Shown here piece by piece: positions 29,072 to 38,278 of a stretch of DNA of 64,000 bases; position 1 is the first letter of the stretch, and each line of letters opens with the position of its first letter. The position numbers were made by a program, and so were the translations under genes. The notes under the pieces are model-generated. The model was given only the letters and a program-made list of their open reading frames with translations, was not told the DNA's origin and made no database searches. Origin of the DNA: Rhizobium terrae (GTDB lineage: Bacteria > Pseudomonadota > Alphaproteobacteria > Rhizobiales > Rhizobiaceae); assembly GCF_003425685.1 (NCBI RefSeq), contig NZ_QJKM01000004.1:372001-436000 (forward strand), in the 5' to 3' direction.

Positions 29072-30112
29072 CTACCGGAAGACGTGGGCCGCCCCCGATA
29101 CACCGATCCTGATCTCGTCGCCGGCCGAAAACGCTTCCCGGCTCGGGATGTCCAGCCTGAAGGAAGAGGCGTCCGGCAGGGTGATCCGCACGTCGCAGGT
29201 CGGACCGCAGAAGGTGATTTCGGCGATCGTACCGACAGCGCCCTCGCCTACCCCGCCCCGCCCCTCGCGCGTCACCGAAATCTGCTCCGGCCGGAGCATG
29301 ATGGCGGCCCTGCCGCGATAGGCGACATCGTCGACGTCGAGGAGCCCCAGCGGACTGTCCGCCCGCCCCTCGCCGATCGTTGCCGGCAGCACGATCGCCT
29401 CCCCAAGAAACGTCGCCGTCGTCGCATCCACCGGCCGCGAATAGACGTCTCGCGGGCTGCCCACCTGTGCGAATCTTCCCGCCCGCATCACCGCCACCTG
29501 GTCGGCGAAGGCCAACGCCTCGCCCTGGTCGTGGGTGACGAGCAGCGTGGTGATGCCGGCCGCCGTCAGCACCTCCGTCACCGCCTTGCGGGTCGCGGCC
29601 CTGAGGCCCGTGTCGAGCGCCGAAAACGGTTCGTCGAGCAGCATCAGCCGCGGCTTGCGGGCAAGCGCCCGGGCGAGGGCCACGCGCTGCTGCTGGCCGC
29701 CGGAAAGCTGGTCCGGCTTGCGCGACAGCATGGCGCGGTCGAGCCCGACCATATCCATCAGCTCGGCCGCTCTCGCCTCCTTGACGGCGCGCCCGGCCTC
29801 CATGCCGAAGCCGATGTTCTGCGAGACGGTCAGATGCGGAAACAGGCAGCCGTCCTGCGCCACGATGCCGATGCCGCGCTTGTGGGCGGGCATCTGGAAG
29901 GTGCCGTCCGCCAGCACCTGTCCGTCGAAGCTGATCGTCCCGCCATCCGGCTCGTCGAAACCGGCGACCAGACGCAGAAGCGTGGTCTTGCCGCACCCGG
30001 AAGGGCCGACGATCGCCGTCCGGCTGCCGGCCGGAACCGAAAGCGCCACGCCGTCGAGCGCGGCGACGCTGCCGTAGTTTTTCCGCAGGGAGGTCAGTTG
30101 AAGAAGCGTCAT
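29072..30112 (-). CDS. fbpC: Ferric iron ABC transporter ATP-binding protein
   Basis: 346 residues. Full ABC ATPase motifs: Walker [10 protein letters not shown] (~37-45), Q-loop [13 protein letters not shown], signature [15 protein letters not shown], Walker [14 protein letters not shown]-loop LLVTHDQ. A C-terminal TOBE-like region (MLRPEQISV, from ~280) is typical of the FbpC/PotA group. The start ATG overlaps the fbpB stop (ATGA), so the two are translationally coupled. Powers uptake of Fe3+ delivered by FbpA. Confidence 0.92.
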   Translation of the reverse strand: MTLLQLTSLRKNYGSVAALDGVALSVPAGSRTAIVGPSGCGKTTLLRLVAGFDEPDGGTISFDGQVLADGTFQMPAHKRGIGIVAQDGCLFPHLTVSQNIGFGMEAGRAVKEARAAELMDMVGLDRAMLSRKPDQLSGGQQQRVALARALARKPRLMLLDEPFSALDTGLRAATRKAVTEVLTAAGITTLLVTHDQGEALAFADQVAVMRAGRFAQVGSPRDVYSRPVDATTATFLGEAIVLPATIGEGRADSPLGLLDVDDVAYRGRAAIMLRPEQISVTREGRGGVGEGAVGTIAEITFCGPTCDVRITLPDASSFRLDIPSREAFSAGDEIRIGVSGAAHVFR

Positions 30113-31677
30113 CGCCCGGCGATCTTTTTCGATTGGTGGTGGAGAAGCCATGTCAGCGGCATGGAGAAGACGACCATCAGCAGCGCATAGGGTGCCGCAC
30201 CCGCATAGTCGATCTCGCTGGTCAGCGCCCAGAAGGCCATGGCGAGCGTGCGGGTCCCGTTCGGCGCCAGCATCTGGGTCGCGGTCAGTTCGTTCATGAT
30301 GCCGAGCGAGGAAAGCGCGACACCTGCGGCGGCCCCCGGGGCGGCGAGCCGCACGGTGGTGGACCAGAGCGCGTTTCCCGGCGAGCGGCCGAGGCTCGCC
30401 GCCGCCTGCTCCAGCTCCACCGGCACCTGCGCGATGCTGGCGCGCAGGCTGACGAGCGCTCGCGGCAGGAACATCACCACATAGGCGAGCACGATGGTCG
30501 CGACCGTCTGGTAGAGCGGCAGGATGGCCCGCACGGTGATGGTGACGAGCGCCAGCGCCACGACGACGCCCGGCATCGAGCTCGCGAGATAATAGCAGCC
30601 TTCGAGAAACCGGCTGGCGCGGGTCGGCCGGCGCACCGAAAGCCAAGCGATCGGCACGGCCGCCGCCGTGGTCGTCAGCCCGCCGACGAGGCAGATCGCC
30701 AGCGTCTGCCACAGCGCCAGCCCGATCTCCTCCATCCGCCAGATGCCGGCGCCGCCGGCGATCAGCCAGCGGCCGAGGGTGAGTGCCGGGATGCCGAGCG
30801 AAAAGGCCGCGGTGACGAGCGGCAGGATCAGCAGCGGATATTTCCACGCGCCGAGCCTTGCGACCTTCGCCCGGCGCGCCACACCGGAGCCCAGCCGTGC
30901 ATAGCGGCTGCGGCCGCGCAGCGCCGCTTCGAGGCCGAGAAGCACGAAGCAGCACAGCACCAGCACCAGCGCCAGCATATAGGCCGCCACCCCGTTATAG
31001 GTCGATTGGAACTGGTCGATGATCGCCGTCGTGAACGTGTCGAAGCGGATCATCGCGAAGAGCCCGTATTCGGCAAGCAGATGCAGGCCGATCAGCAGCG
31101 CTCCGCCGCAGAGCGCCAGCCGCAATTGCGGCAGCACGACGCGGCGGAAGACGGCGAAGGGGGCGAGCCCCAGCGAGGCCGCCTGGTCCTCGAGCGCCGG
31201 ATCGAGCAGCCGGAAGGCGGCGGAAACCGGCAGATACATGAACGGAAAATACGCGACGACCGACACCGCCACGCCGGCGCCGAGACCGTTCAGTCCCGGC
31301 CAGAGCCCGATCCAGGCATAGGAATGCACGAAGGCCGGCACCGTCAGCGGCGCGACCGCCATCCACGACCAGAACCGCGCGCCGGGAATGTCCGTACGTT
31401 CCGTCGCCCAGGCGAGCGCCACCGCCAGCGCGGCGCAGACCGGCAGGGTGAGGAGGATCAGCAGCACGGTATTGATCAGGAGGTCGCCGACTCGTCCGCG
31501 AAAGATCAGCTGGATCGCCGTCTCCCAGCCGGTCACGACAGTGGCCCAGAGCACGAAGCCGAGCGGCATCAGCGCCAGCACCGCGACGAGGACCGCGATC
31601 ATCAGCGTCCAGGAAGACGCGGTCGGCAGCCTGTGACGCGGGGAAGCGGAAACCATCGTGTCGGTGGCGGATGTCAT
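30109..31677 (-). CDS. fbpB: Ferric iron ABC transporter permease
   Basis: 522 residues from the ATG at 31677 (an in-frame start at 31659 is also possible; upstream residues derive from a repeat element). About twelve transmembrane segments and two copies of the BPD_transp_1 permease domain, as in FbpB/SfuB fused permeases; the first EAA-like loop includes [19 protein letters not shown] and the second [19 protein letters not shown]. It forms the inner-membrane channel. It is separated from fbpA by a 314-nt gap containing a strong hairpin, which probably lowers expression relative to the binding protein. Confidence 0.9.
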   Translation of the reverse strand: MTSATDTMVSASPRHRLPTASSWTLMIAVLVAVLALMPLGFVLWATVVTGWETAIQLIFRGRVGDLLINTVLLILLTLPVCAALAVALAWATERTDIPGARFWSWMAVAPLTVPAFVHSYAWIGLWPGLNGLGAGVAVSVVAYFPFMYLPVSAAFRLLDPALEDQAASLGLAPFAVFRRVVLPQLRLALCGGALLIGLHLLAEYGLFAMIRFDTFTTAIIDQFQSTYNGVAAYMLALVLVLCCFVLLGLEAALRGRSRYARLGSGVARRAKVARLGAWKYPLLILPLVTAAFSLGIPALTLGRWLIAGGAGIWRMEEIGLALWQTLAICLVGGLTTTAAAVPIAWLSVRRPTRASRFLEGCYYLASSMPGVVVALALVTITVRAILPLYQTVATIVLAYVVMFLPRALVSLRASIAQVPVELEQAAASLGRSPGNALWSTTVRLAAPGAAAGVALSSLGIMNELTATQMLAPNGTRTLAMAFWALTSEIDYAGAAPYALLMVVFSMPLTWLLHHQSKKIAGR

Positions 31678-31713
31678 CGCGGACCCAACTCGCGTGGCGT
31701 CATGGACAAAATG

Positions 31714-31873
31714 CAATCCCCCGCCGCCGTCATCCCCGTGCTCGCCACAGAGATCCAGCGCGAGCAAGTCCTTGCGCGCGATAGGATCTTTTCGCGGCGC
31801 AGATACGCCGTGGCTGGATTCCTGTGACATGCCTTGGGCGAAGCCCTAAGGGCACAGGAATGACGAGGAATAT
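31714..31873. repeat. Rhizobial REP-like mosaic element
   Basis: ATTCCTGTG (31818-31826) pairs with CACAGGAAT (31853-31861), enclosing CCTTGGGC-GAA-GCCC-T-AAGG. Upstream the text CCGTCATCCCCGTGCTC, ATCCAGCGCGAGCAAGTCC and CGTGGCTGGATTCCTGTGAC is of the kind repeated many times between genes in rhizobia. The boundaries are approximate. Confidence 0.6.
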
Positions 31874-31912
31874 GACGCATCCGCCTGTCGGTCATCCAAC
31901 GCTTAAACAATA

Positions 31913-31945
31913 GAAGACATCGCAGGTACGCCCTGCGATGTCTTC
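31913..31945. terminator. 14-bp perfect hairpin downstream of fbpA
   Basis: GAAGACATCGCAGG (31913-31926) pairs perfectly with CCTGCGATGTCTTC (31932-31945), loop of 5 nt; on the minus strand a moderately T-rich stretch (TATTGTTT) follows. Likely a partial terminator or 3' stabiliser giving more fbpA than fbpBC message. Confidence 0.75.
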
Positions 31946-31991
31946 ACGCAACACTTAATGCTGAGTCTCAGAGCAAACTTATCGTCGCGGC

Positions 31992-33014
31992 TCAAAGCAG
32001 GCCGGCCGCGGTCATCATGTCGGTGACCTTGGCGTTGTTGAGCGTTGCCGGCTCGACCTTCGGGGCTTGCAGTTCGGCGAGCGGTACGAGCGCCTTGTTG
32101 GAGGCTTCGCCCTTGCCGATCGCGTATTCATAGGAGGTGCCGTCGCGCAGCACCTTCTGGCCGCCCTTGCCGGTCACCCACTTCAGGAAGGCCTGCGCCT
32201 GTTCCTTGTGCTTGGAAGAGGCAAGCACGCCGCCGCCCGAGATCGATACGAAAGCGCCCGGATCCTGGTTCTTGAAGTAATGCAGCAGCACGTTGTTGCT
32301 GTTCTCGCCGGTCTTCGCCTGGTCGCCGAAGTAATAGTAGTGATAGATCAGCGCGCCTTCGAACTGCCCGGCATTGACCGCCTTCATCGCCGTCGAGTTG
32401 CCGCGGATCGGGGTTGCATTTTCCTTCATGCCCCTCAGCCAGGCGGCGGTCGCTTCCTCGCCCTTCAGCTGCAGCAGCGCGCCGACGATCGCCTGGAAAT
32501 CGGCGCCGGACGGGGATGCCGTCCAGCGGCCCTTCCATTCCGGCCTGGCGAGGTCGAGCATCGACTTCGGCAGCGTGCTCTCATTCAGCTTGCGCTTGTC
32601 GTAGGCGAAGACCGTCGAACGGGCGGCAACGCCGACCCAGTGGCCGTTGCCGGGCTTGAAACCGTCCGGAACCTGGTCGAGGGTCGCCTTGTCGACCGGC
32701 TCGAAGAGACCCTTGCCGTCGACCAGCGCCATGGCCGGCGAGTTTTCGGTCAGGAACACGTCGGCCGGCGAGTTGGCGCCTTCCTGGACGATCTGATTGC
32801 CGATTTCGAGGTCCGAGCCCTGGCGGATGGTGACGGCGATGCCGGTTTCTTCCGTGAAGGCCTGCGCCCATTCCTTGGTCAGGCCCTCGTGCTGGGCGTT
32901 GTAGATGGTGATGCTGTCCGTGACCTGCGCCGAAGCCGGCGAGGAAAGAGCGATGACGGAAAAGGCCAGGATCGACAGGGCGGGCGCGACGCCGGCCAGG
33001 GAAGAAGTTCTCAA
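31992..33014 (-). CDS. fbpA: Ferric iron ABC transporter substrate-binding protein
   Basis: 340 residues with a TTG start at 33014, chosen because GGAGG sits exactly 5 nt upstream and the product then begins as a normal signal peptide (RTSSLAGVAPALSILAFSVI, cleaved after ASAQ); the longer ATG form at 33056 has no site. Mature protein: DSITIYNAQHEGLTKEWAQ, a transferrin-like iron-binding lobe with the Tyr-rich ligand loop IYHYYYFGDQ near residue 230. It captures Fe3+ in the periplasm and hands it to FbpB/C. The -35/-10 promoter is visible upstream; no unambiguous RirA or Irr box was found. Confidence 0.92.
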   Translation of the reverse strand: MRTSSLAGVAPALSILAFSVIALSSPASAQVTDSITIYNAQHEGLTKEWAQAFTEETGIAVTIRQGSDLEIGNQIVQEGANSPADVFLTENSPAMALVDGKGLFEPVDKATLDQVPDGFKPGNGHWVGVAARSTVFAYDKRKLNESTLPKSMLDLARPEWKGRWTASPSGADFQAIVGALLQLKGEEATAAWLRGMKENATPIRGNSTAMKAVNAGQFEGALIYHYYYFGDQAKTGENSNNVLLHYFKNQDPGAFVSISGGGVLASSKHKEQAQAFLKWVTGKGGQKVLRDGTSYEYAIGKGEASNKALVPLAELQAPKVEPATLNNAKVTDMMTAAGLL

Positions 33015-33353
33015 AATCGCCTCCGCGAATGAGGTTGACGCATCTCCTTTAGCCAAAGCAGAGATTCAAGGTCAAGTTTATCCCTGGACGCAGCAATAAC
33101 GAATCCGTGATTTCATCACAAAAACAATAACTTAATTTATCAGCGACGTTTTGGCGCCGGCCGGCTCACAATAACTCGATTGTAACTTGGCAACAGGCCT
33201 CGTCCCCATCTGGGCTCCAACCAGGCTCCGGATTTGTTACCGAGAAGCTCTCCCCGCACCGTTTCATCCGCCTGTCCCTGTTCCCGAACGAATCAGCTAC
33301 ACCTCATCCGAACACATCGGGAACAGCGCCCCATCGGGCCTATCGGGACGAGA
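33015..33353. other. 339-nt divergent region, fbpA / helicase
   Basis: AT-rich near fbpA. It contains the fbpA promoter (33048-33076), a small GTGAT-GAA-ATCAC inverted repeat (minus strand, near 33107-33119) and repeated GTTATTG motifs. No further gene or RNA was recognised; the helicase frame extends to 33234 but without homology-like content. Confidence 0.5.
33048..33076 (-). promoter_or_regulatory. Promoter of fbpABC
   Basis: On the minus strand CTTGAC (33076-33071), 17 nt, GCTAAA (33053-33048). CTTGAC is the rhizobial -35 consensus and the spacing is optimal; transcript start near 33041, ~27 nt before the TTG start codon. Confidence 0.6.
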
Positions 33354-35441
33354 ATGGCAGCAGTCGCCTATCTGGAAAAACTGAACGACGCGCAGCGCCG
33401 CGCGGTTGAGCATGGCTCGGACGTGCCGAACGGCGGCCCGGCCGGTCCGCTGCTCGTCATCGCCGGCGCCGGTTCCGGCAAGACCAACACGCTCGCCCAT
33501 CGCGTCGCGCATCTCATCGTCTCCGGCGCCGATCCCCGCCGCATCCTGCTGATGACCTTTTCCCGCCGCGCGGCATCCGAAATGGGCAGGCGCGTCGAGC
33601 GCATCTGCGCCCAGGTTCTCGGCCAGAATGCCGGTATCATGACCGACGCGCTCGCGTGGGCCGGCACCTTCCACGGCATCGGCGCGCGCATCCTGCGCCT
33701 TCATGCGGAGCAGATCGGCCTCGACCCGGCCTTCACCATCCACGACCGGGAAGATTCCGCCGATCTGATGAACCTCGTCCGTCACGAACTCGGCTTCTCC
33801 AGGACCGAAAGCCGTTTCCCGACCAAGGGTACCTGCCTGGCCATCTATTCCCGCGCGGTGAATTCTGAAACGCCGCTCGACGAGGTGCTGAAGCAGCATT
33901 TCCCCTGGTGCGCCAATTGGGAAAAAGAGCTCCGCGACCTTTTCGCCTCCTATGTCGAAGCCAAGCAGGCCCAGAACGTCCTCGACTATGACGATCTCCT
34001 GCTCTACTGGGCGCAGATGATGAGCGAGCCGGCGATCGCCGAGGATGTTGGTGGCCGCTTCGACCACGTCCTCGTCGACGAATACCAGGACACCAACCGT
34101 CTGCAATCCTCGATCCTGATGGCGATGAAGCCGGGCGGAAAAGGCCTCACCGTCGTCGGCGACGACGCTCAGTCGATTTATTCCTTCCGCGCCGCGACGA
34201 TCCGCAACATTCTCGATTTCCCGGCGACGTTCGATCCCCCGGCCAACATCGTCACGCTCGACCGCAACTACCGCTCGACCAACACGATCCTCGCCGCCGC
34301 CAACGCCGTCATCGATCTCGCTCGCGAACGTTTTACCAAGAACCTCTGGACCGAACGCCAGTCGGAGGAGCGCCCCCGTCTCGTCGCCGTCAAGGACGAG
34401 AGCGAACAGGCGAACTACATCGTCGAAAAGATCCTCGAGAATCGCGAAACCGGCATGACGCTGAAGAGCCAGGCCGTGCTCTTCCGCGCCTCGCATCATT
34501 CCGGCCCGCTGGAAGTCGAGCTCACGCGCCGCAACATCCCTTTCGTGAAATTCGGCGGCCTGAAATTTTTGGACAGCGCCCATGTGAAGGACATGCTGGC
34601 CGCGCTGCGTTTCGCCCAGAACCCGCGCGACCGCGTCGCCGGCTTCCGGCTGATGCAGCTCATCCCCGGTATCGGCCCGCAGACGGCCGGAAAAATCCTC
34701 GACGCCATCGCCGCCGATCCGGAGCCACTCGCAGCCCTTCAGGAAATCCCGTCGCCGCCGCGCTCCGGCGCCGACTGGCCGGCTTTCGTGGACATGCTCG
34801 CCACCATCCGCAAAGGGGAAAACGACAAGGGCGAAGGCTGGCCCTCCGAGATCGGCCTCGCGCGCCAATGGTACGAGCCGCATCTGTCCCGCATCCACGA
34901 GGATGCCGAGACCCGCAAGGCCGACCTTTTGCAGCTCGAACAGATCGCCTCGGGTTACGCCTCGCGCGAACGTTTCCTCACCGAACTGACCCTCGATCCC
35001 CCAGATGCGACGAGTGCAGAATCCGGCACGCCGCTCTTGGACGACGACTACCTGATCCTCTCGACCATCCATTCGGCCAAGGGCCAGGAATGGCGGTCGG
35101 TCTTCCTGCTCAATTGCGTCGATGGCTGCATCCCGTCCGACCTCGGCGTCGGCTCGACCGCCGAGATCGAGGAGGAACGCCGGCTTCTTTATGTCGCAAT
35201 GACTCGCGCCAAAGACCACCTGCACCTCATCACCCCGCAGCGCTTTTTCGTGCACGGCCAGGCCTCGCAAGGCGACAAACACGTCTACGCCGCCCGCACC
35301 CGCTTCATCCCCGCGACGCTCCTGCAATTCTTCGAAACCGCCGCCTGGCCGGTCGTGCCCGTGATGTCTCCCGCCGAACGCCAGGCCCGCCATCAGGTCC
35401 GCATGGACATCACGGCCAGGATGCGCGGCATGTGGCGGTAG
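33354..35441 (+). CDS. UvrD/Rep-family ATP-dependent DNA helicase
   Basis: 695 residues from the ATG at 33354 (GGGACGAGA upstream). All SF1A motifs are present: Q-motif LNDAQRRAVEHG, motif I AGAGSGKT (37-44), Ia LMTFSRRAASEM, II VLVDEYQDTN, III VVGDDAQSIYSFR, IV TLDRNYRSTNTIL, V STIHSAKGQEW and VI EERRLLYVAMTRAKDHL. A 3'-5' helicase of DNA repair/replication restart. It is a little shorter than classical UvrD (~720+) and lacks its C-terminal RNAP-binding tail, so it may be a UvrD2/PcrA-like paralogue rather than the main UvrD. Monocistronic-looking. Confidence 0.92.
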   Translation: MAAVAYLEKLNDAQRRAVEHGSDVPNGGPAGPLLVIAGAGSGKTNTLAHRVAHLIVSGADPRRILLMTFSRRAASEMGRRVERICAQVLGQNAGIMTDALAWAGTFHGIGARILRLHAEQIGLDPAFTIHDREDSADLMNLVRHELGFSRTESRFPTKGTCLAIYSRAVNSETPLDEVLKQHFPWCANWEKELRDLFASYVEAKQAQNVLDYDDLLLYWAQMMSEPAIAEDVGGRFDHVLVDEYQDTNRLQSSILMAMKPGGKGLTVVGDDAQSIYSFRAATIRNILDFPATFDPPANIVTLDRNYRSTNTILAAANAVIDLARERFTKNLWTERQSEERPRLVAVKDESEQANYIVEKILENRETGMTLKSQAVLFRASHHSGPLEVELTRRNIPFVKFGGLKFLDSAHVKDMLAALRFAQNPRDRVAGFRLMQLIPGIGPQTAGKILDAIAADPEPLAALQEIPSPPRSGADWPAFVDMLATIRKGENDKGEGWPSEIGLARQWYEPHLSRIHEDAETRKADLLQLEQIASGYASRERFLTELTLDPPDATSAESGTPLLDDDYLILSTIHSAKGQEWRSVFLLNCVDGCIPSDLGVGSTAEIEEERRLLYVAMTRAKDHLHLITPQRFFVHGQASQGDKHVYAARTRFIPATLLQFFETAAWPVVPVMSPAERQARHQVRMDITARMRGMWR

Positions 35442-35529
35442 TTGCCACCGAAAGCATTGCCGTCACAAGCCCTTGACACCGTTGTGAGAAGAACCGTCAC
35501 CGACAATCGAACCGAGGACCGGAAAATTC

Positions 35530-36579
35530 ATGGACGTCATCGAAGTCTTCGACGGGCACAATGATTCAGTACAGTACATGGAAGATTACAAACCCGGCGG
35601 CAGGGATTTTCTCGCCCGCTCGGAAGTCGGCCATCTCGATCTTCCCCGCGCGCTCGAAGGGCATCTCGTGGGAGGATTGTTTGCCCTGCATGCCTATCCG
35701 GAGAAAAAGCCGGAAAACAATCTGACCATCACCAGCGATGGATATGAAATGCGCTATGCGGACGCGCTGGACGAAGATTATTCCCGCCGGCTCGTCGATA
35801 ACCAGCTTGCAGCCCTCAACAGGCTGGTCGAGCGTTCGAATGGCCGGATGCGGCTCGCCGAAAGCGTCGATGAAATCGAAGCCGCAAGGACGGGCGGCGC
35901 CTTCTCTGTCGTGCTCCACATGGAGGGCGCCGAGGCAATCGGCCCCGACCTGGACTATCTTCATACCCTGCACGCGGCCGGTCTGCGCTCTCTCGGCCCG
36001 GTCTGGAGCCGTCCGAACATTTTCGGCTATGGCGTGCCCTTCGCCTATCCGCGCTCGCCCGATACCGGCCCCGGCCTCACCGACGCGGGCAAGGAACTGG
36101 TCAGGGCCTGCAACACGCTTGGCATCATGATCGACCTTGCGCATCTGAACGAACAAGGTTTCTGGGACGTTGCAACCTTGAGCAAGGCTCCGCTCGTCGC
36201 CACGCATGCCTGCGCCCACGCGATCTGCCCCTCGACCCGCAACCTCACCGACCGGCAGCTCGACGCCATTCGCGATACGGACGGGGTGATCGGCTTCAAC
36301 CTCGCCGTCTACGACATCCGCGCCGACGCGCATCTGGACGAAAACACCCCGCTCGACACCGTCGTCTCCCACATCGGATATCTTATCGACCGCGTCGGCC
36401 CCGATCGGGTGGCGCTCGGGTCGGATTTCGACGGCACCGTCGTGCCTCGCGAGATCAGGGACGCCAGCGGCCTGCCCCATCTTTTCGAAGCGATGCGCAA
36501 AGCCGGCTTCGATGGAGAGACGATCAGAAAATTCGCCTTCGACAACTGGCTCCGCGTCTTCCGCCTCACCTGGAAATAA
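35530..36579 (+). CDS. Membrane dipeptidase (renal dipeptidase family, peptidase M19)
   Basis: 349 residues. Zn-dependent dipeptidase of the amidohydrolase-like TIM barrel. Metal and substrate motifs: DGHND (8-12), LHMEGAEAIG (bridging Glu), DLAHLNEQGFWDV, THACAHAICPSTRNLTDRQL (His ligands and the RN-D motif) and ALGSDFDG. No signal peptide, so cytoplasmic. Acts on dipeptides, possibly including D-amino-acid-containing ones from wall turnover. The 88-nt upstream gap contains CGAGGA ahead of the ATG. Confidence 0.9.
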   Translation: MDVIEVFDGHNDSVQYMEDYKPGGRDFLARSEVGHLDLPRALEGHLVGGLFALHAYPEKKPENNLTITSDGYEMRYADALDEDYSRRLVDNQLAALNRLVERSNGRMRLAESVDEIEAARTGGAFSVVLHMEGAEAIGPDLDYLHTLHAAGLRSLGPVWSRPNIFGYGVPFAYPRSPDTGPGLTDAGKELVRACNTLGIMIDLAHLNEQGFWDVATLSKAPLVATHACAHAICPSTRNLTDRQLDAIRDTDGVIGFNLAVYDIRADAHLDENTPLDTVVSHIGYLIDRVGPDRVALGSDFDGTVVPREIRDASGLPHLFEAMRKAGFDGETIRKFAFDNWLRVFRLTWK

Positions 36580-36673
36580 CCGGATTTCCCAAAGCTTGTC
36601 CCCTCGCCTGTCGCATTGACCACAGGCCTGCCGGATGGGAAACAACCGGCATCGTTCAGATGGGAGGGATCGA

Positions 36674-37384
36674 ATGACAAGCCGAAAGATCGTTCTGGTG
36701 CAGGGCGCCTGGGGTTCGAGCGCAAGCTGGACGCCGGTCGCGGATCTTCTGCGAAACATGGGCCATCAGGTCTTCGTGCCAAGCCTCACCGGGCTTGGCG
36801 AACGCACCCATCTCTTTTCCGGTTCGATCAATCTCGATACCCATATCGGCGACGTCTCAGGCCTCATCGAGGCGGAAGGCCTGGAAGAATTCGACCTCGT
36901 CGGCCATTCCTATGGCGGCATGGTGATCACCGGCGTTGCCGACCGTTATGCGGACCGCATTCGCACGCTGACCTATCTCGACGCCTTCCTGCCGGAAGAC
37001 GGCCAATCGGCGCTCGACCTGCTCGGCCCGGACGTGGCGCTTGCCAACATCGCCATGGCGGGTGAACTCGGCGGCGTCGGAGTGCCGCCGCCGGCCCGCC
37101 ACGCCACCCGCGTGCCGGACCATCTGCGCCACTACATGACCGGCCGCTCGCCGCACCCGATCGCCACGATGATCCAGAAGATCAGGCTCACCGGCGCTCA
37201 TCGGAAGATCACCAGAAGGCTCTACGTCTCGGCCAATGTCGATCAGTCGAAGATCTTTTCCGGCATCTACGCCAGGGTGAGCACCGATCCGTCCTGGCAG
37301 TCCATGGAAGTGCCGAGCGGCCACATGCTGCAGCTCGAGATGCCGGAAGAGGTTGCCCGCATCATCCACGCATTCATCGGCTGA
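36674..37384 (+). CDS. Alpha/beta hydrolase (esterase/salicylate-esterase-like)
   Basis: 236 residues from the ATG at 36674, which has GGGAGGGA 5 nt upstream. The N terminus KIVLVQGAWGSSASWTPVAD supplies the HG-x oxyanion-type loop (here QGAW), the nucleophile elbow is GHSYGG, the acid lies after LYVSANVDQS and the catalytic His is in PSGHMLQLEMPEEV. This arrangement is that of plant methyl-esterase/hydroxynitrile-lyase-like bacterial hydrolases. Substrate unknown. Ends before the convergent DUF1003 gene. Confidence 0.85.
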   Translation: MTSRKIVLVQGAWGSSASWTPVADLLRNMGHQVFVPSLTGLGERTHLFSGSINLDTHIGDVSGLIEAEGLEEFDLVGHSYGGMVITGVADRYADRIRTLTYLDAFLPEDGQSALDLLGPDVALANIAMAGELGGVGVPPPARHATRVPDHLRHYMTGRSPHPIATMIQKIRLTGAHRKITRRLYVSANVDQSKIFSGIYARVSTDPSWQSMEVPSGHMLQLEMPEEVARIIHAFIG

Positions 37385-37562
37385 CGACATCGGAGCCCTC
37401 AACCCTCGGAGGTTCTCTCCTTCACGGGAAGCCGATTCGTGGAACGCGCGGGCGTCGGGAGTCCTGCCGACCGGCCGAACAAGGACGGCATGGCGACCGG
37501 AACGGGCCGCCTTCGCTTCCTGTTCCAAGCGCAGGGACATGAGATCGGGCAGGCGAAGCCGA

Positions 37563-38276
37563 TCAGTTGCCGAGCGATTGGTCACGCCGCTCCAGCAGCT
37601 CGATCTGGATCTGCTGCATCTCGGCCAGGCGCTCCCACTGCTTGGCCATCTGGTGGTCGATCTTTTCGTGCAGCTGGCGGATTTCCAGTTCGGCGCGCAG
37701 GTTGATCATGTAGTCGTTCTCCGAACGGCGCCTGTCCTTCTCCTCCTGCCGGCGCTGGCTCATCATGATGACCGGCGCCTGCAGGGCCGCGAGGCAGGAG
37801 AGCACCAGGTTGAGCAGGATAAAGGGGTAGGGGTCGAAAGCCTCCGCCAGCAGCCCGGAAATATTGACCGCCATCCACGCGATCAGCACGGCAAGGAAGG
37901 CGAGGATGAAGGTCCAGGAGCCGCCGAAGGACGCGACGTGGTCCGCCACCCGCTCGCCGAAGGTGGGATTGCGGTCGAGCATGTTGGCCGCGCTCGTCTG
38001 TACCGTCGAGGCGCCCTTCTCGAAACTGTCGAGCACTTTCCGGTCGAGTTCGGAAAGCTCGCCGCGCTCCTCCTCCAGCAGCTTCTCAACATAGCGGCGG
38101 CGATGGCGGGCCAGATCCTCGTCGCAGATCAGGCTGTCCGCCGCGCAGTCCTTCACGTCTTCGCAGATCATCTCGGAGAGCCGCGGCCGGAGCAGGCCGA
38201 CCTTGTGCAGCTTCGACATCGGGAAGGTGCGTCTGCAGACGGCGCACTGCCCGGTCTTTGCCATATGCCTGCCCAT
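37563..38276 (-). CDS. DUF1003 membrane protein with N-terminal Cys cluster
   Basis: 237 residues from the ATG at 38276 (GAGG 7 nt upstream). The N-terminal part carries C11, C14, C38, C44 and C51, a possible zinc site. DUF1003 follows: FGERVADHVASFGGSWTFIL (the family signature), two transmembrane helices (~118-139 and ~150-173), then RRQEEKDRRRSENDYMINLR and a coiled coil to the end. The role of DUF1003 is unknown; some members have been linked to Mg2+/ion uptake without proof. It overlaps the end of the ABC protein gene in the same operon, so the two proteins probably act together. Confidence 0.85.
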   Translation of the reverse strand: MGRHMAKTGQCAVCRRTFPMSKLHKVGLLRPRLSEMICEDVKDCAADSLICDEDLARHRRRYVEKLLEEERGELSELDRKVLDSFEKGASTVQTSAANMLDRNPTFGERVADHVASFGGSWTFILAFLAVLIAWMAVNISGLLAEAFDPYPFILLNLVLSCLAALQAPVIMMSQRRQEEKDRRRSENDYMINLRAELEIRQLHEKIDHQMAKQWERLAEMQQIQIELLERRDQSLGN

Positions 38277-38278
38277 GC

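Larger units (their letters stand above)
31678..31991. other. 314-nt gap between fbpA and fbpB
   Basis: Contains a rhizobial palindromic repeat (about 31714-31873) and a strong hairpin (31913-31945). No separate gene is supported: the frame that runs in from fbpB is repeat sequence without a ribosome-binding site. Confidence 0.65.

Noticed and set aside
30109..31830. N-terminal extension of fbpB to 31830
   Set aside because: The extra 51 residues are encoded by the intergenic repeat and carry no membrane or signal character.
33048..33233. RirA/Irr iron box upstream of fbpA
   Set aside because: Only partial matches (such as TGA-N9-TCT) were seen, not enough to call.
33297..35393. 698-codon open frame antisense to the UvrD-type helicase
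   Set aside because: Mirror of a GC-rich gene whose sense product contains all helicase motifs.
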